From the NCBI GenBank assembly GCA_003599535.1, contig QZKQ01000053.1, forward strand, positions 1 to 35,716: DNA of 35,716 bases. The letters are read 5' to 3'. This document shows, piece by piece, positions 19,059 to 26,871 of the stretch. Under the pieces are notes generated by a model. It searched no databases. It was not told the DNA's origin and saw only the letters and a program-made list of their open reading frames with translations. How positions within the stretch are numbered: the stretch's first letter is position 1; each line of letters starts with the position of its first letter. This DNA is from Candidatus Zixiibacteriota bacterium (lineage in GTDB: Bacteria > Electryoneota > B3-LCP). The position numbers and the translations under genes are program-made.

Positions 19059-19578
19059 GGCCTGGATCGGCCTGGGGTCCAACCTGGGCGACCGGGAAGC
19101 CCACCTGCGCCGGGCGGTGGAACGCCTGGCCGGGCTGGGAATCCTGGGGCGGACGTCCAGCCTGTATGAGACGGACCCCTGGGGCGTGCCCGGCCAACCT
19201 CCCTACCTGAACGCCGTCGTCTCCCTGGCGCCGGCCGCCGCCGATCCCCGCGCCTTCCTGGCCCAACTGCAGCGGATCGAACGGGAAGCGGGACGCGTGC
19301 CGGGGCCGCGCTGGGGGCCGCGCTGGGGGCCGCGCCCTCTGGACCTGGACCTCCTGTTCTGGGGAGACCTGCGGCTGAAGTCGGCGGACCTGACCCTCCC
19401 GCATCCGGAAATCCCCGGGCGGCGCTTCGTGTTGGTCCCCCTGGCCGAAGTCGCGCCGGATCTAATCCATCCGGATTCGGGTTTAATCATATCGCGCCTG
19501 CTGGAACTTTGCCCGGACTCGGGTGCGGTGCGCCTCTGGGGGAGGCCCGACCGGCTCCGCCATCCTGATCCAACCTGA
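19036..19578 (+). CDS. folK: 6-hydroxymethyl-7,8-dihydropterin pyrophosphokinase (HPPK)
   Basis: TTG 19036 inside the end of folB is the only sensible start before the conserved WIGLGSNLGDREAHL; AGGGGG lies about 9 nt upstream. 180 residues. SSLYETDPWG, LNAVVSL and the signature ending RPLDLDLLFWG are present, followed by LPHPEIPGRRFVL. HPPK transfers pyrophosphate from ATP to the pterin made by FolB. The signature contains an in-frame doubling, RWGPRWGPRPLD, where most members have one RWGPR. The nucleoside kinase gene follows after 13 nt. Confidence 0.9.
   Translation: MRSPASLEAWIGLGSNLGDREAHLRRAVERLAGLGILGRTSSLYETDPWGVPGQPPYLNAVVSLAPAAADPRAFLAQLQRIEREAGRVPGPRWGPRWGPRPLDLDLLFWGDLRLKSADLTLPHPEIPGRRFVLVPLAEVAPDLIHPDSGLIISRLLELCPDSGAVRLWGRPDRLRHPDPT
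19309..19332 (+). repeat. Perfect 12-bp tandem duplication inside folK active-site signature
   Basis: CGCTGGGGGCCG occurs twice back to back (19309-19320 and 19321-19332), in frame, encoding RWGP twice just before the metal-binding DLDLL motif. Confidence 0.9.
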
Positions 19579-19591
19579 AACGCGGGGATTC

Positions 19592-20236
19592 GTGCCACTC
19601 AAGGATATCCACTACCTGGCCGTGGAAGGGGTCATCGGGGTGGGGAAGACCAGCCTCGTCCGGATCCTGGCCAACCGCCTGAATGGGCGCCTCCTGCTGG
19701 AGCAGCACGACGAAAACCCTTTCCTCGAGGATTTCTACCGGGATCCCGGGCGCTACGCCTTCCAGACGCAGCTCTTTTTCCTGCTGTCCCGACACCGGCA
19801 AATGCAGGAATTGAAGCAGCAGGACGTCTTCCACCAGCAAACCGTGGCGGACTACATCTTCGCCAAGGACAAGATCTTCGCCTACCTGAACCTGGTGGAT
19901 CGCGAGTTGCAGCTGTACGAACGGATCTATTCCGCCCTGGAACAGGACATGCCCAAGCCCGACCTGGTGGTTTACCTGCAATCTTCCGTGCCTCGGTTGA
20001 TGCAGAATATTCGCCACCGCGGGCGGCATTACGAGAGACTGATCACCGAAGAATACATCCGCTCCTTAAGCGAAGCCTACAACCATTTCTTCTTTCACTA
20101 CCGGGAATCGTCCCTCCTGGTGGTCAATTCCACCCGTCTCGATTTCGTGCATAAGACCGAAGACCTGGAGACGCTGGTGGCGCAGATAGACCGCCATCCC
20201 GGAGGCATGGCCTTCTTCAACCCCGAGGGGGATTGA
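19592..20236 (+). CDS. Deoxynucleoside kinase (dGK/dAK type)
   Basis: GTG 19592 gives 214 residues beginning MPLKDIHYLAVEG and is preceded by GGGGA; longer in-frame starts would overlap folK. The P-loop is EGVIGVGKTSL. ENPFLEDFYRDPGRYAFQTQ and VADYIFAKDKIFA are typical of bacterial deoxynucleoside kinases, and a lid-like RHRGRHYE segment is present. The enzyme phosphorylates purine or pyrimidine deoxynucleosides for salvage; the exact base preference cannot be read from the sequence. The folK-kinase pairing is common in FCB genomes. Confidence 0.85.
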   Translation: MPLKDIHYLAVEGVIGVGKTSLVRILANRLNGRLLLEQHDENPFLEDFYRDPGRYAFQTQLFFLLSRHRQMQELKQQDVFHQQTVADYIFAKDKIFAYLNLVDRELQLYERIYSALEQDMPKPDLVVYLQSSVPRLMQNIRHRGRHYERLITEEYIRSLSEAYNHFFFHYRESSLLVVNSTRLDFVHKTEDLETLVAQIDRHPGGMAFFNPEGD

Positions 20237-20248
20237 CCGCGACCGGAC

Positions 20249-20458
20249 ATGACGATTCTGATCAAGTTCCTGTTTTTGGCCGTGATGGCCTACCTGGTCT
20301 ACCGCCGGGTGGCCGCCTGGCTGAGTCAGCCGACCCGGCCGCCGGCCGCGCCTCCGCCCCCCGCGCCTCCGCCGCCCTTTGACCGCCGGGACGTGATCGA
20401 AGCCAAATTCACGGAAGTGAAGGATGAACCCGGGGATGGGGCCCCGCCCCGGGAGTAG
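20249..20458 (+). CDS. Small single-pass membrane protein with proline-rich linker
   Basis: 69 residues: one N-terminal membrane helix (ILIKFLFLAVMAYLVY), a proline-rich linker (PPAAPPPPAPPPP), then an acidic tail with VIEAKFTEVKDE. It fits between the kinase gene (12 nt) and ridA (59 nt) in the same direction. The ribosome site is weak. Short proteins of this layout with a V/I-E-A-K/E-F tail occur in many diderm genomes; function unknown. Confidence 0.6.
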   Translation: MTILIKFLFLAVMAYLVYRRVAAWLSQPTRPPAAPPPPAPPPPFDRRDVIEAKFTEVKDEPGDGAPPRE

Positions 20459-20517
20459 CATTGCGCCGGAAGACCATTCCGGCGTTTCAGCCCTCATTTT
20501 TGATATTCGGAGTCCCC

Positions 20518-20898
20518 ATGCGTCAGATCATTCGCACCGATCAGGCCCCCGCCGCCATTGGTCCCTACAACCAGGCCGTGGTGGGCAGCGGCACCCTGGT
20601 ATTCACCGCCGGGCAGATCCCCCTGGACCTCGACGGCAACCTGGTGGGCGGCGGCGTCGCCGAACAGACCCGTCAGGTGCTGGAAAACCTGAAGCAGGTC
20701 CTGGGCGCGGCCGGGTCCTCCCTGCGCCAGGTGGTCAAGACCACCGTGTTCCTCCAGAATATGGACGATTTCGCCGCCATGAACGCGGTCTACGCCGAAT
20801 ACTTCGACGAGATGCCGCCGGCGCGGTCCACCGTGCAGGTGGCCCGCCTGCCTAAGGCCGCCTTGGTGGAAATCGAAGCCATCGCTCTGGTGGGATGA
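20518..20898 (+). CDS. ridA: RidA family reactive intermediate deaminase
   Basis: ATG 20518 with GGAG upstream gives 126 residues, the normal RidA length. AIGPYNQAV, FTAGQIPLD, a conserved NLKQVL helix, VKTTVFLQNMDDFAAMN and the active-site Arg in PPARSTVQVARLP are intact. RidA hydrolyses reactive 2-aminoacrylate and related enamines, protecting PLP enzymes in the cytosol. It is in the same direction as the fol genes. Confidence 0.92.
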   Translation: MRQIIRTDQAPAAIGPYNQAVVGSGTLVFTAGQIPLDLDGNLVGGGVAEQTRQVLENLKQVLGAAGSSLRQVVKTTVFLQNMDDFAAMNAVYAEYFDEMPPARSTVQVARLPKAALVEIEAIALVG

Positions 20899-20953
20899 TC
20901 CTGTCACAGACTTCAACCCGGTCGCTCGCGGGCGCCTGCGGCGCTTCCCCGCC

Positions 20954-21712
20954 ATGAGAATCCTCCATTTTCCGTTGATCTGCTGCTGGATAATCTGCCT
21001 GACCGCGGTCCCGGCGTTATCCCAGGATGACGCCCCCGGAGATCGCGACAGTCTGCGCCCCGCCGTGTTCCTGGGTGGCTGGGGGCCGGCGCTGCAGTCT
21101 CTGGCGGTGCCGGGATGGGGGCAGGCGGCGCAGGGCCGGTGGTGGCGAGGGGGAGTCTACTTTGTGGGCGAGGCGGTGTTGGCGGTGCAGGCTTACCGCT
21201 TCTGGGAGCAGCAGTACGACCGGCCGGATTCCGACGCCCCGGGCCGGATCTATGACCAGAATCTGGCCTACGGCCTGGCGGTCTGGTACGGCTTGGGGGC
21301 GCTGTTCGCCGCCGGCGACGCCTACTACGAGGCCACCGGCAAGCGCGAAACCCGGCCCACCAGGGCGGCCGTGCGGTCGGTCCTGTTTCCGGGCTGGGGG
21401 CAACTGTCCAATGGCAAGTTCTGGAAAGGGGCGGTGATCTTCACCGGGCAGTCGGCGCTGGCCTTTTCCGCCTACCTGCAGCACCAGCGTTTCCGTTACA
21501 ACGCCGCTCACGGGGAAACTTCCGCGGCTGATTTCTACCAGAATGACCGCAACCGGTTGCTGTGGTGGCTGGCGGGTTCCATGGTGTACAGCGCCGCCGA
21601 CGCCTTTGTGGACGCTCACCTGCGCAAATGGGACGTTTCCGAGGTGGCCCTGGAACCGGTGTTCTCCCCGGAGTCCAGGTCTCTGGGCCTGGGGGTGAGG
21701 GTGAGCTGGTAA
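20954..21712 (+). CDS. DUF5683-like envelope protein with internal duplication
   Basis: 252 residues with a signal peptide (PLICCWIICLTAVPALSQ). Two homologous modules are visible about 93 residues apart: one with LAVPGWGQAAQGRWWRG (PGWGQ at 53-57) and one with LFPGWGQLSNGKFWKG (146-150). Each is followed by hydrophobic helices and an aromatic tail. The P-G-W-G-Q-x-x-x-G-x-x-W-K-G pattern is the mark of the DUF5683 family, which usually has one copy. Function unknown; probably an inner- or outer-membrane-associated protein. No clear Shine-Dalgarno precedes ATG 20954. Confidence 0.7.
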   Translation: MRILHFPLICCWIICLTAVPALSQDDAPGDRDSLRPAVFLGGWGPALQSLAVPGWGQAAQGRWWRGGVYFVGEAVLAVQAYRFWEQQYDRPDSDAPGRIYDQNLAYGLAVWYGLGALFAAGDAYYEATGKRETRPTRAAVRSVLFPGWGQLSNGKFWKGAVIFTGQSALAFSAYLQHQRFRYNAAHGETSAADFYQNDRNRLLWWLAGSMVYSAADAFVDAHLRKWDVSEVALEPVFSPESRSLGLGVRVSW

Positions 21713-21762
21713 CCAGAATAGAGTCAGGGTTTTCTCCCGGCAAACGCGTAAGACATTTAGAA

Positions 21763-21789
21763 TCTCTCGCACAGACGCAAAGGCGCAAA
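21763..21789. repeat. Dispersed CGCA/CGCAAAGGCGCAAA-type repeat abutting a start codon
   Basis: The segment TCTCTCGCACAGACGCAAAG followed by GCGCAAA resembles a short repeat seen between genes in many bacterial genomes. It ends one base before the ATG of the HD hydrolase and replaces any Shine-Dalgarno. Only one copy is in this window. Confidence 0.45.
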
Positions 21790-22338
21790 ATGCTATCCCG
21801 TTCCGACGCGCTGGCCCTGGTCCAGCAGCACGTGCCCAACCGCAACCTGGTCAAGCACATGATTGCCGTGGAAGCGGTGATGCGCCGGCTGGCCCGCCGC
21901 TTCGGCGAAGACGAAGAGGTCTGGAGCCTGGCCGGGTTGCTGCACGACCTGGACTACATGGAAACCGCCGAGGCCTTCGACCGCCACGGCTTCCGCACCG
22001 CAGAAATCCTGGCGGGGAAGGACGTTCCCGCCGAGGCCCTGCATGCCATCATGGCCCACCCCGGGCACCTGCCGCGCGAGAGCCGCATGGACCAGGCGCT
22101 TTACGCCGTGGATCCCCTGACCGGCCTGATCGTCGCCGGGGCTTTGATGCACCCCCAAAAGAAACTGGCTGCCCTGGATGTGGAGTACCTCCTGCGGCGG
22201 TTCAAAGAGAAGCGCTTCGCCGCCGGCGCCGACCGCGGCCAGATTCAATCCTGCGCCGAACTGGGCCTGCCGCTGGAGGAATTCCTGCGCCTGGGCCTGG
22301 AAGGGATGAACGAGGTATCCGGTGAATTGGGCTTCTAA
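21790..22338 (+). CDS. HD-domain metal-dependent phosphohydrolase
   Basis: ATG 21790 gives 182 residues; longer in-frame starts would cover the intergenic repeat and the previous gene. The HD metal site is visible: KHMIAVEAVMRRL, then the paired GLLHDLDYM, a downstream His in IMAHPGHLP, and a final Asp in AVDPLTGL. Members are cytosolic phosphohydrolases of small nucleotides or uncharacterised HDIG proteins; the substrate is not evident. The following gene overlaps by 17 nt, indicating co-translation. Confidence 0.85.
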   Translation: MLSRSDALALVQQHVPNRNLVKHMIAVEAVMRRLARRFGEDEEVWSLAGLLHDLDYMETAEAFDRHGFRTAEILAGKDVPAEALHAIMAHPGHLPRESRMDQALYAVDPLTGLIVAGALMHPQKKLAALDVEYLLRRFKEKRFAAGADRGQIQSCAELGLPLEEFLRLGLEGMNEVSGELGF

Positions 22339-22738
22339 GGCGCTCCTCCTGGTCCTTCTGGCGGGTTGGCCGGCCGGGGGGATGGCCCGCGCCGCGGACC
22401 TGCGGCCCCGGGCTCTCCCGCTCGTAGCGGCCCTGCCGGCGGCGCAAACGCCGAATGCGCGCCGGGCCCCGTTATCCGGCGACCGCTGGCTGGCGCGCGA
22501 CAAGGCCGATCACTTCCTGGTCTGCGCCATGATCAGTTCCGCCACTTTCCTGACCCTGAAGGCCACTCATAATGGCGACGACCTGGCCTGGGGCGCGTCT
22601 CTGGGCGCCGCCGCGGGGATCGGCGTGGCCAAGGAAATCCACGACCTGTTCCGCCCCGGCCACACCCCCAGCTTCAAGGACCTGGCGGCGGATCTGGCGG
22701 GGGCGCTTCTGGGCGCCGCCGTAGCCGGCGCACTGTAG
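22322..22738 (+). CDS. YfiM/DUF2279-like membrane protein
   Basis: GTG 22322 lies inside the end of the HD gene. 138 residues: a signal or anchor segment (ALLLVLLAGWPAGG), then the family pattern RDKADHFLVCAMISS, a helix, GVAKEIHDL, and SFKDLAADLAGALLG. The spaced D/H, K-E and D-x-x-A-D residues are those of YfiM-like periplasmic or lipoprotein-type proteins related to VanZ-like helical bundles. Function unknown. The PHP gene starts 10 nt later. Confidence 0.65.
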   Translation: MNWASKALLLVLLAGWPAGGMARAADLRPRALPLVAALPAAQTPNARRAPLSGDRWLARDKADHFLVCAMISSATFLTLKATHNGDDLAWGASLGAAAGIGVAKEIHDLFRPGHTPSFKDLAADLAGALLGAAVAGAL

Positions 22739-22748
22739 AGGATAGGCG

Positions 22749-23804
22749 ATGATCGAGCTGTACGAAAAAGTCGGCGCCATGCATATCCATACCGTGTTTT
22801 CCGACGGCACCGGCCATCACGGAGAGATCATCCGCGCCGGGGTGGAAGCCGGGCTGGAGTTCCTGCTGTTTTCCGACCATCGCACCCTGGAGCCGAAGCG
22901 CCGGGGCCGTGAGGGCTTCCAGGACGGCGTGCTGGTGGGCATCGGCTACGAAATCAACGACCACGACAATCACAACCACCTGCTGGCCTTCGAACTGGAC
23001 CGGGAGGTGGAATGGGGCCTGCCCGCGGTGGAATACACCCGCCGGGTGGTCGAAGCCGGGGGCTGGGCGGTGGTGGCCCACCCCGACGAGCGCCGCCACT
23101 TCCTGGCCGAATTTCCTCCCTATCCCTGGACCGCCTGGGCCAGCGAGGATTTCCAGGCCATGGAGATCTGGAACCAGCTCTCGGAGTGGATGGAACGGCT
23201 GAACCGCTGGAACAAGCTGTGGCGCTACCTGAACCCCCGCCGCACGTCGTTGTCTCCCACCCGCTGGACCCTGGAAGTGTGGGACCGGCTGAATCTGAAG
23301 CGGCGCGTGGTCGGTACCGGGGGAGTGGACGCGCACGCCCATTTCTACCCCCTGGTGGCCAATATCGGGGTGAAGATCTTCCCCTATAAGGTGCACTTCC
23401 GCTCCATCCTGACCCACGTGCTGCTGACCGAGCCGCCGGTAAAGGACGACGCTCCGGCCGCCTTGAAGCAGCTCTTTGCCGCCATGCGCGCCGGGCGGAT
23501 CTTTATCTCCAACCGGTTTGTGGGAGAAGCCCGGAGCTTCCGTTTCTGGGCCGAGGATATCCGCACCGGGGCGGTGCACCTGCCCGGCGACCGGGTGCCG
23601 GCCGGGTCCGAGCTGCAGTTCGTGATCAAGACGCCGCTGCCCGGCGATCAGGCCGTGCTGGTCAAGGACAGCCGGCTGGTGTGGAAACGGCGCGAATCGG
23701 CCATCCCCTACCACAGTGGTTCGCCCGGCGTGTACCGGGTGGAAGTCCGCCGCCGGGGACGGGCGTTCATCTACTCCAACCCCATCGTGATTGAGGGGGA
23801 GTAA
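22749..23804 (+). CDS. PHP-domain metal-dependent phosphoesterase-like protein
   Basis: 351 residues. PHP metal motifs appear in order: MHIHTVFSDGTGHH (HxH plus Asp), LLFSDHRTL, GIGYEIND (Glu), VVAHPDERRHF and GGVDAHAH near the end of the domain (about residue 200). The C-terminal 120 residues are beta-rich, possibly an Ig-like or sugar-binding add-on. PHP proteins hydrolyse phosphoesters using a trinuclear metal centre; the substrate here is unknown. AGAGGATAGG precedes ATG. It closes the HD-YfiM-PHP unit. Confidence 0.85.
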   Translation: MIELYEKVGAMHIHTVFSDGTGHHGEIIRAGVEAGLEFLLFSDHRTLEPKRRGREGFQDGVLVGIGYEINDHDNHNHLLAFELDREVEWGLPAVEYTRRVVEAGGWAVVAHPDERRHFLAEFPPYPWTAWASEDFQAMEIWNQLSEWMERLNRWNKLWRYLNPRRTSLSPTRWTLEVWDRLNLKRRVVGTGGVDAHAHFYPLVANIGVKIFPYKVHFRSILTHVLLTEPPVKDDAPAALKQLFAAMRAGRIFISNRFVGEARSFRFWAEDIRTGAVHLPGDRVPAGSELQFVIKTPLPGDQAVLVKDSRLVWKRRESAIPYHSGSPGVYRVEVRRRGRAFIYSNPIVIEGE

Positions 23805-24143
23805 GACGGTTGCCGCAGGGTTGGTCAGCGGCCTTGGGCGAGCAACCAGGAGAATTACTTCGGATGATGGGCTTGCTCGTGTGTGTGGGCAAATAAGATT
23901 CGCCCGCCGGGGAAGGGGAGATGAATTGGCTGAGAGCCGATGCCCGGGCAGTCGCTTTCAGCGACTTCAGAGGCCGGTGGAGAGCACTCGAATGTATCCG
24001 GGTGCGCGAGGAAGCAGTCAATGATCGGACTGGGTGAACCTTCGGACTCCATAGCAAAATCTTCCTCACATTTCTGTTGCTTTGCCGGCGTCAAAATAAT
24101 ATAATACCTGCTGTAAATTCATAGGAAAGCAGTCTCACGGGAA
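23805..24143. other. Intergenic region upstream of purF with a hairpin and no clear gene
   Basis: 339 bp. Bases about 23950-23970 contain AGTCGCT-TTC-AGCGACT, a perfect 7-bp hairpin. The purF promoter lies at its 3' end. A 79-codon minus-strand frame (23855-24094) exists but lacks a ribosome site and recognisable protein features. I did not match the region to a known RNA class. Confidence 0.5.
24077..24105 (+). promoter_or_regulatory. Sigma70-type promoter of purF
   Basis: TTGCTT (24077-24082), 17-nt spacer, perfect TATAAT (24100-24105). Transcription would begin near 24112, giving a short leader of about 30 nt before purF. Confidence 0.65.
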
Positions 24144-25592
24144 ATGAATGAGAGACCGGAAATAAAAGAGCATTGCGGTTGTTTCGGCATCTTCGGCCAT
24201 CCCCATGCCGCCGAGCTGGCCTACCTGGGCCTGTTCGCGTTGCAGCATCGGGGGCAGGAGGCAGCCGGCATCGTGACCTCCGACGGATCCAAAACCTCCC
24301 GCCATGTGGGCCTGGGCCTGGTAGCCGACGTGTTCGCCGATCCCAAGCACCTGCAGGGCCTGAAGGGGCACATCGCCATCGGGCACAACCGCTATTCCAC
24401 CACCGGGTCCAACCTGATCACCAACGCCCAGCCGCTGGCCATCAACTACCACGGCGGGCCGCTGGCCATTGCGCACAACGGCAACCTGACCAATTCCATG
24501 CCCCTGCGCCGCCGCCTGGAATCCGATGGCAGCATCTTTCAGAGCACCACTGACAGTGAAGTCATCCTCCACCTGATCGCACGGTCGCGACAGATTGGGC
24601 TGGTGAACCAGATCCGCGAGGCGTTGACCCAGGTGGAAGGCGCCTTCTCCCTGGTGTTCCTGGCCCGGGACCGCATCATCGCCGCCCGCGATCCGCACGG
24701 CTTCCGGCCCCTGTGTGTGGGGATGAAGGATAAGGCCCCGGTGGTGGCCAGCGAGTCCTGCGCCCTGGACCTGATCGAGGCCGAGTACGTGCGCGACGTG
24801 GAGCCGGGGGAAATCCTGGAAATTGACGAGAGCGGACTGCACAGCAGCTTCCTGCCGCCGGCCGCCCGCACCACCCAGTGCATCTTCGAATTCATCTACT
24901 TTTCCCGGCCCGACAGCCGCATCTTCGGGGAATACGTGGACAAGACCCGGCGCAAGATCGGCAAGGCGTTGGCCCGGGAGAAGCCGGTCCCTTCGGCCGA
25001 CCTGGTCATCTCTGTGCCCGACTCGTCCAACAGCGCCGCCCTGGGGTATTCTCAGGCGGCCGGGCTGCGCTTTGATTTCGGCCTGATCCGCAACCACTAC
25101 ATCGGGCGCACCTTCATTCATCCCACGCCCGCCATGCGTGACTTCAACGTGCGCATCAAGTTCAACACCGTGGGCGGGGTGCTGCGCGGCAAGCGAGTGG
25201 TGGTGGTGGACGACTCCATCGTGCGGGGAACCACGCTGAAGAAGCTGACCCGCATGATCCGTACCGCCGGGGCCGCCGAGGTGCACGTGCGCATCGCTTC
25301 TCCGCCGGTGCGCTACCCCTGCTTCTATGGGATGGACTTCGGCCGCCGCGAGGACTTGATCGCCGCCTTCCGCACGGTGGAAGAGATCCGCGATTTCCTG
25401 GACGTGGATTCGCTGGAATACCTGTCGGTGGAGAGCCTGCTGGAGGCCGCGCCCAAGGGGCGTTGCGGATTCTGCACCTGCTGCTTCACCGGCGATTTCC
25501 CCACCCGGGTCAGCGAAGCGTACGAGAAGTTCCTGTACGAGAGCGATTCCCGGATGCTGGAATTGGACTTCATGAAGAACACCACGGAATAG
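24144..25592 (+). CDS. purF: Amidophosphoribosyltransferase
   Basis: 482 residues. The first step of purine synthesis: PRPP plus glutamine to phosphoribosylamine. A 10-residue propeptide precedes Cys11 in HCGCFGIFG, the N-terminal nucleophile after processing. GLFALQHRGQEAAG and HNGNLTN are the glutaminase motifs. The PRPP loop is VVVVDDSIVRGTTLKKL. Cysteines in TQCIFEFIYF, RYPCFYGMD and CGFCTCCFTG match the [4Fe-4S] ligands of the Bacillus-type enzyme, so this is the oxygen-sensitive iron-sulfur class. It has its own promoter and is followed 62 nt later by the UbiA gene. Confidence 0.96.
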   Translation: MNERPEIKEHCGCFGIFGHPHAAELAYLGLFALQHRGQEAAGIVTSDGSKTSRHVGLGLVADVFADPKHLQGLKGHIAIGHNRYSTTGSNLITNAQPLAINYHGGPLAIAHNGNLTNSMPLRRRLESDGSIFQSTTDSEVILHLIARSRQIGLVNQIREALTQVEGAFSLVFLARDRIIAARDPHGFRPLCVGMKDKAPVVASESCALDLIEAEYVRDVEPGEILEIDESGLHSSFLPPAARTTQCIFEFIYFSRPDSRIFGEYVDKTRRKIGKALAREKPVPSADLVISVPDSSNSAALGYSQAAGLRFDFGLIRNHYIGRTFIHPTPAMRDFNVRIKFNTVGGVLRGKRVVVVDDSIVRGTTLKKLTRMIRTAGAAEVHVRIASPPVRYPCFYGMDFGRREDLIAAFRTVEEIRDFLDVDSLEYLSVESLLEAAPKGRCGFCTCCFTGDFPTRVSEAYEKFLYESDSRMLELDFMKNTTE

Positions 25593-25654
25593 ATCTTTCA
25601 GGCCCGGCCGCACCTTTTCCGCACCGGTGAATCCCGCGAATTGGAGGAAGACGA

Positions 25655-26578
25655 TTGCGCCCGCCCGCCGGATGGTTCGACGCCTTCTTCATCCTGAGGC
25701 CCACGCTGTTCTTCCCCGCCTGGACCGCGTTCCTGGCCGGATACCGGCTGGGGGACGGGTCCGCCGGTCGGGCCGCGCTGTACCTGCTGTGGCTGGCAGC
25801 CGCTTCCGGAGCTTCCTTTCTCCTGAACCAGTTGACGGATCGGCGGGAGGATTGCGCCAACGGCAAGCTGCTGCCGCTGTGGGACGGACTGGTGACCCGG
25901 GGGATGCTGCGCCTGGAGATGGCCTTCCTGCTGACAGGCACGATCCTGGGGGCCGCCTGGGCCGGAGGCGAAGCCGCCGGCTGGCTGGCCCTGTTCTTCA
26001 TCATTGCGGGATGGCTGTACAATTTTCCGCCCTTCCGGCTGAAGAGCCGCCCCCTTCTGGGCATCGCCGCCTGCGCCGCCGGCGGTTGGATCCTGGTGGT
26101 GATCGGGGCGCGCGCGGCGGGACTGCCCCTGGACCGAGCCGCTTTGGCCGGATTGCCCTACGCTCTGGCCGGCGCCGCCGCCTCGCTGTTGACCCACGTC
26201 CCGGACCTTGCCGGTGACCGCGCCACCGGGGCCCGCACGTTCCCCCTGGTCTATGGTCTGGCCGCCACCGGCGCCTGGGCCGCGGGGCTGACCGGAGCCG
26301 CGGCCGCCACCGCCCTGCTGCTACACGATTGGGCGCTGTTCGCCGCGGCGGCGGTATCGCTGCCCTTTTTTCTCCGGTTCAGTTTCCGGCAGGACGCGGC
26401 CGCGGCGCAGTCAGCCGTCAAGATCGCCGTGTTTTCCCTGGCGGTGGCGGTGGGCCTGGCCTGGCCGCCGCTGCTGGTCATGATCGCCCTGTACTACCCC
26501 TTCGCCCGCTGGTATCACCGGGCGAGGCTGGGGTTGGAATATCCGAGTTTCGGAAACACCCCGCCGACCCAGGACTGA
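25655..26578 (+). CDS. UbiA-family prenyltransferase
   Basis: TTG 25655 is preceded by GGAGGAAG, and no better ATG fits. 307 residues with about eight membrane helices. First Asp-rich motif: NQLTDRREDCANGK; second: DLAGDRATGARTFP; the loop YNFPPFRLKSRPLLG is also a UbiA mark. The enzyme should transfer a polyprenyl group to an acceptor at the membrane, such as a quinone head group or glycerol-phosphate lipid. Placement before ferredoxin and geranylgeranyl-reductase genes favours an isoprenoid lipid or quinone. The last codons and stop lie inside a palindrome. Confidence 0.85.
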   Translation: MRPPAGWFDAFFILRPTLFFPAWTAFLAGYRLGDGSAGRAALYLLWLAAASGASFLLNQLTDRREDCANGKLLPLWDGLVTRGMLRLEMAFLLTGTILGAAWAGGEAAGWLALFFIIAGWLYNFPPFRLKSRPLLGIAACAAGGWILVVIGARAAGLPLDRAALAGLPYALAGAAASLLTHVPDLAGDRATGARTFPLVYGLAATGAWAAGLTGAAAATALLLHDWALFAAAAVSLPFFLRFSFRQDAAAAQSAVKIAVFSLAVAVGLAWPPLLVMIALYYPFARWYHRARLGLEYPSFGNTPPTQD

Positions 26579-26638
26579 AGTCCTGGGGCAAACATCAGCG
26601 GGATAGCTCGATCATAGCCCGGGAATTCATTCTCGGGC
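26568..26638. repeat. Two REP-like palindromes between UbiA and ferredoxin genes
   Basis: CCCAGGACT (26568-26576) and AGTCCTGGG (26579-26587) form a perfect 9-bp hairpin around GA. GCCCGGGAAT (26617-26626) pairs with ATTCTCGGGC (26629-26638) with one G-U. GGACTGAAGTCC-cored palindromes are common dispersed elements in bacterial genomes. The TGA stop of the UbiA gene (26576-26578) is inside the first. Confidence 0.6.
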
Positions 26639-26655
26639 CTTGAGGATTGAATTCT

Positions 26656-26871
26656 ATGGTTTTCGGCAGCAAATCGGAATTACGAAAAATCACCTCCCTC
26701 CATTTCTACGCTGCCCTGTGTGACTTCTGCGGCTGCTGCGTGGCCGTTTGTCCGGTGGACTGCATCGAGTTGGAGGAGGCGAAGCTGACGGTGGACCTGA
26801 CCGTCTGCACGCTGTGCGGCAACTGCCCCCGGGCCTGCCCGGTGGGGGCCTTGACCGGGGAGGCGGCATGA
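26656..26871 (+). CDS. 2[4Fe-4S] ferredoxin
   Basis: ATG 26656 (GAGG 10 nt upstream) gives 71 residues. Two cluster motifs are complete: CDFCGCCVAVCP and CTLCGNCPRACP. An N-terminal extension of about 24 residues (SKSELRKITSLHF) precedes them. The TGA stop overlaps the next ATG (ATGA), so the ferredoxin and the flavoprotein are translationally coupled. It probably passes electrons to that reductase. Confidence 0.9.
   Translation: MVFGSKSELRKITSLHFYAALCDFCGCCVAVCPVDCIELEEAKLTVDLTVCTLCGNCPRACPVGALTGEAA

Noticed and set aside
23855-24094. Minus-strand 79-codon frame before purF
   Set aside because: No ribosome site and no recognisable motif; kept only as a possible remnant in the findings.
25598-26217. 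Alternative frames on both strands over the UbiA gene
   Set aside because: The frame at 25655 has all UbiA motifs and membrane helices; the others are Arg/Gly/Pro-rich shadows.
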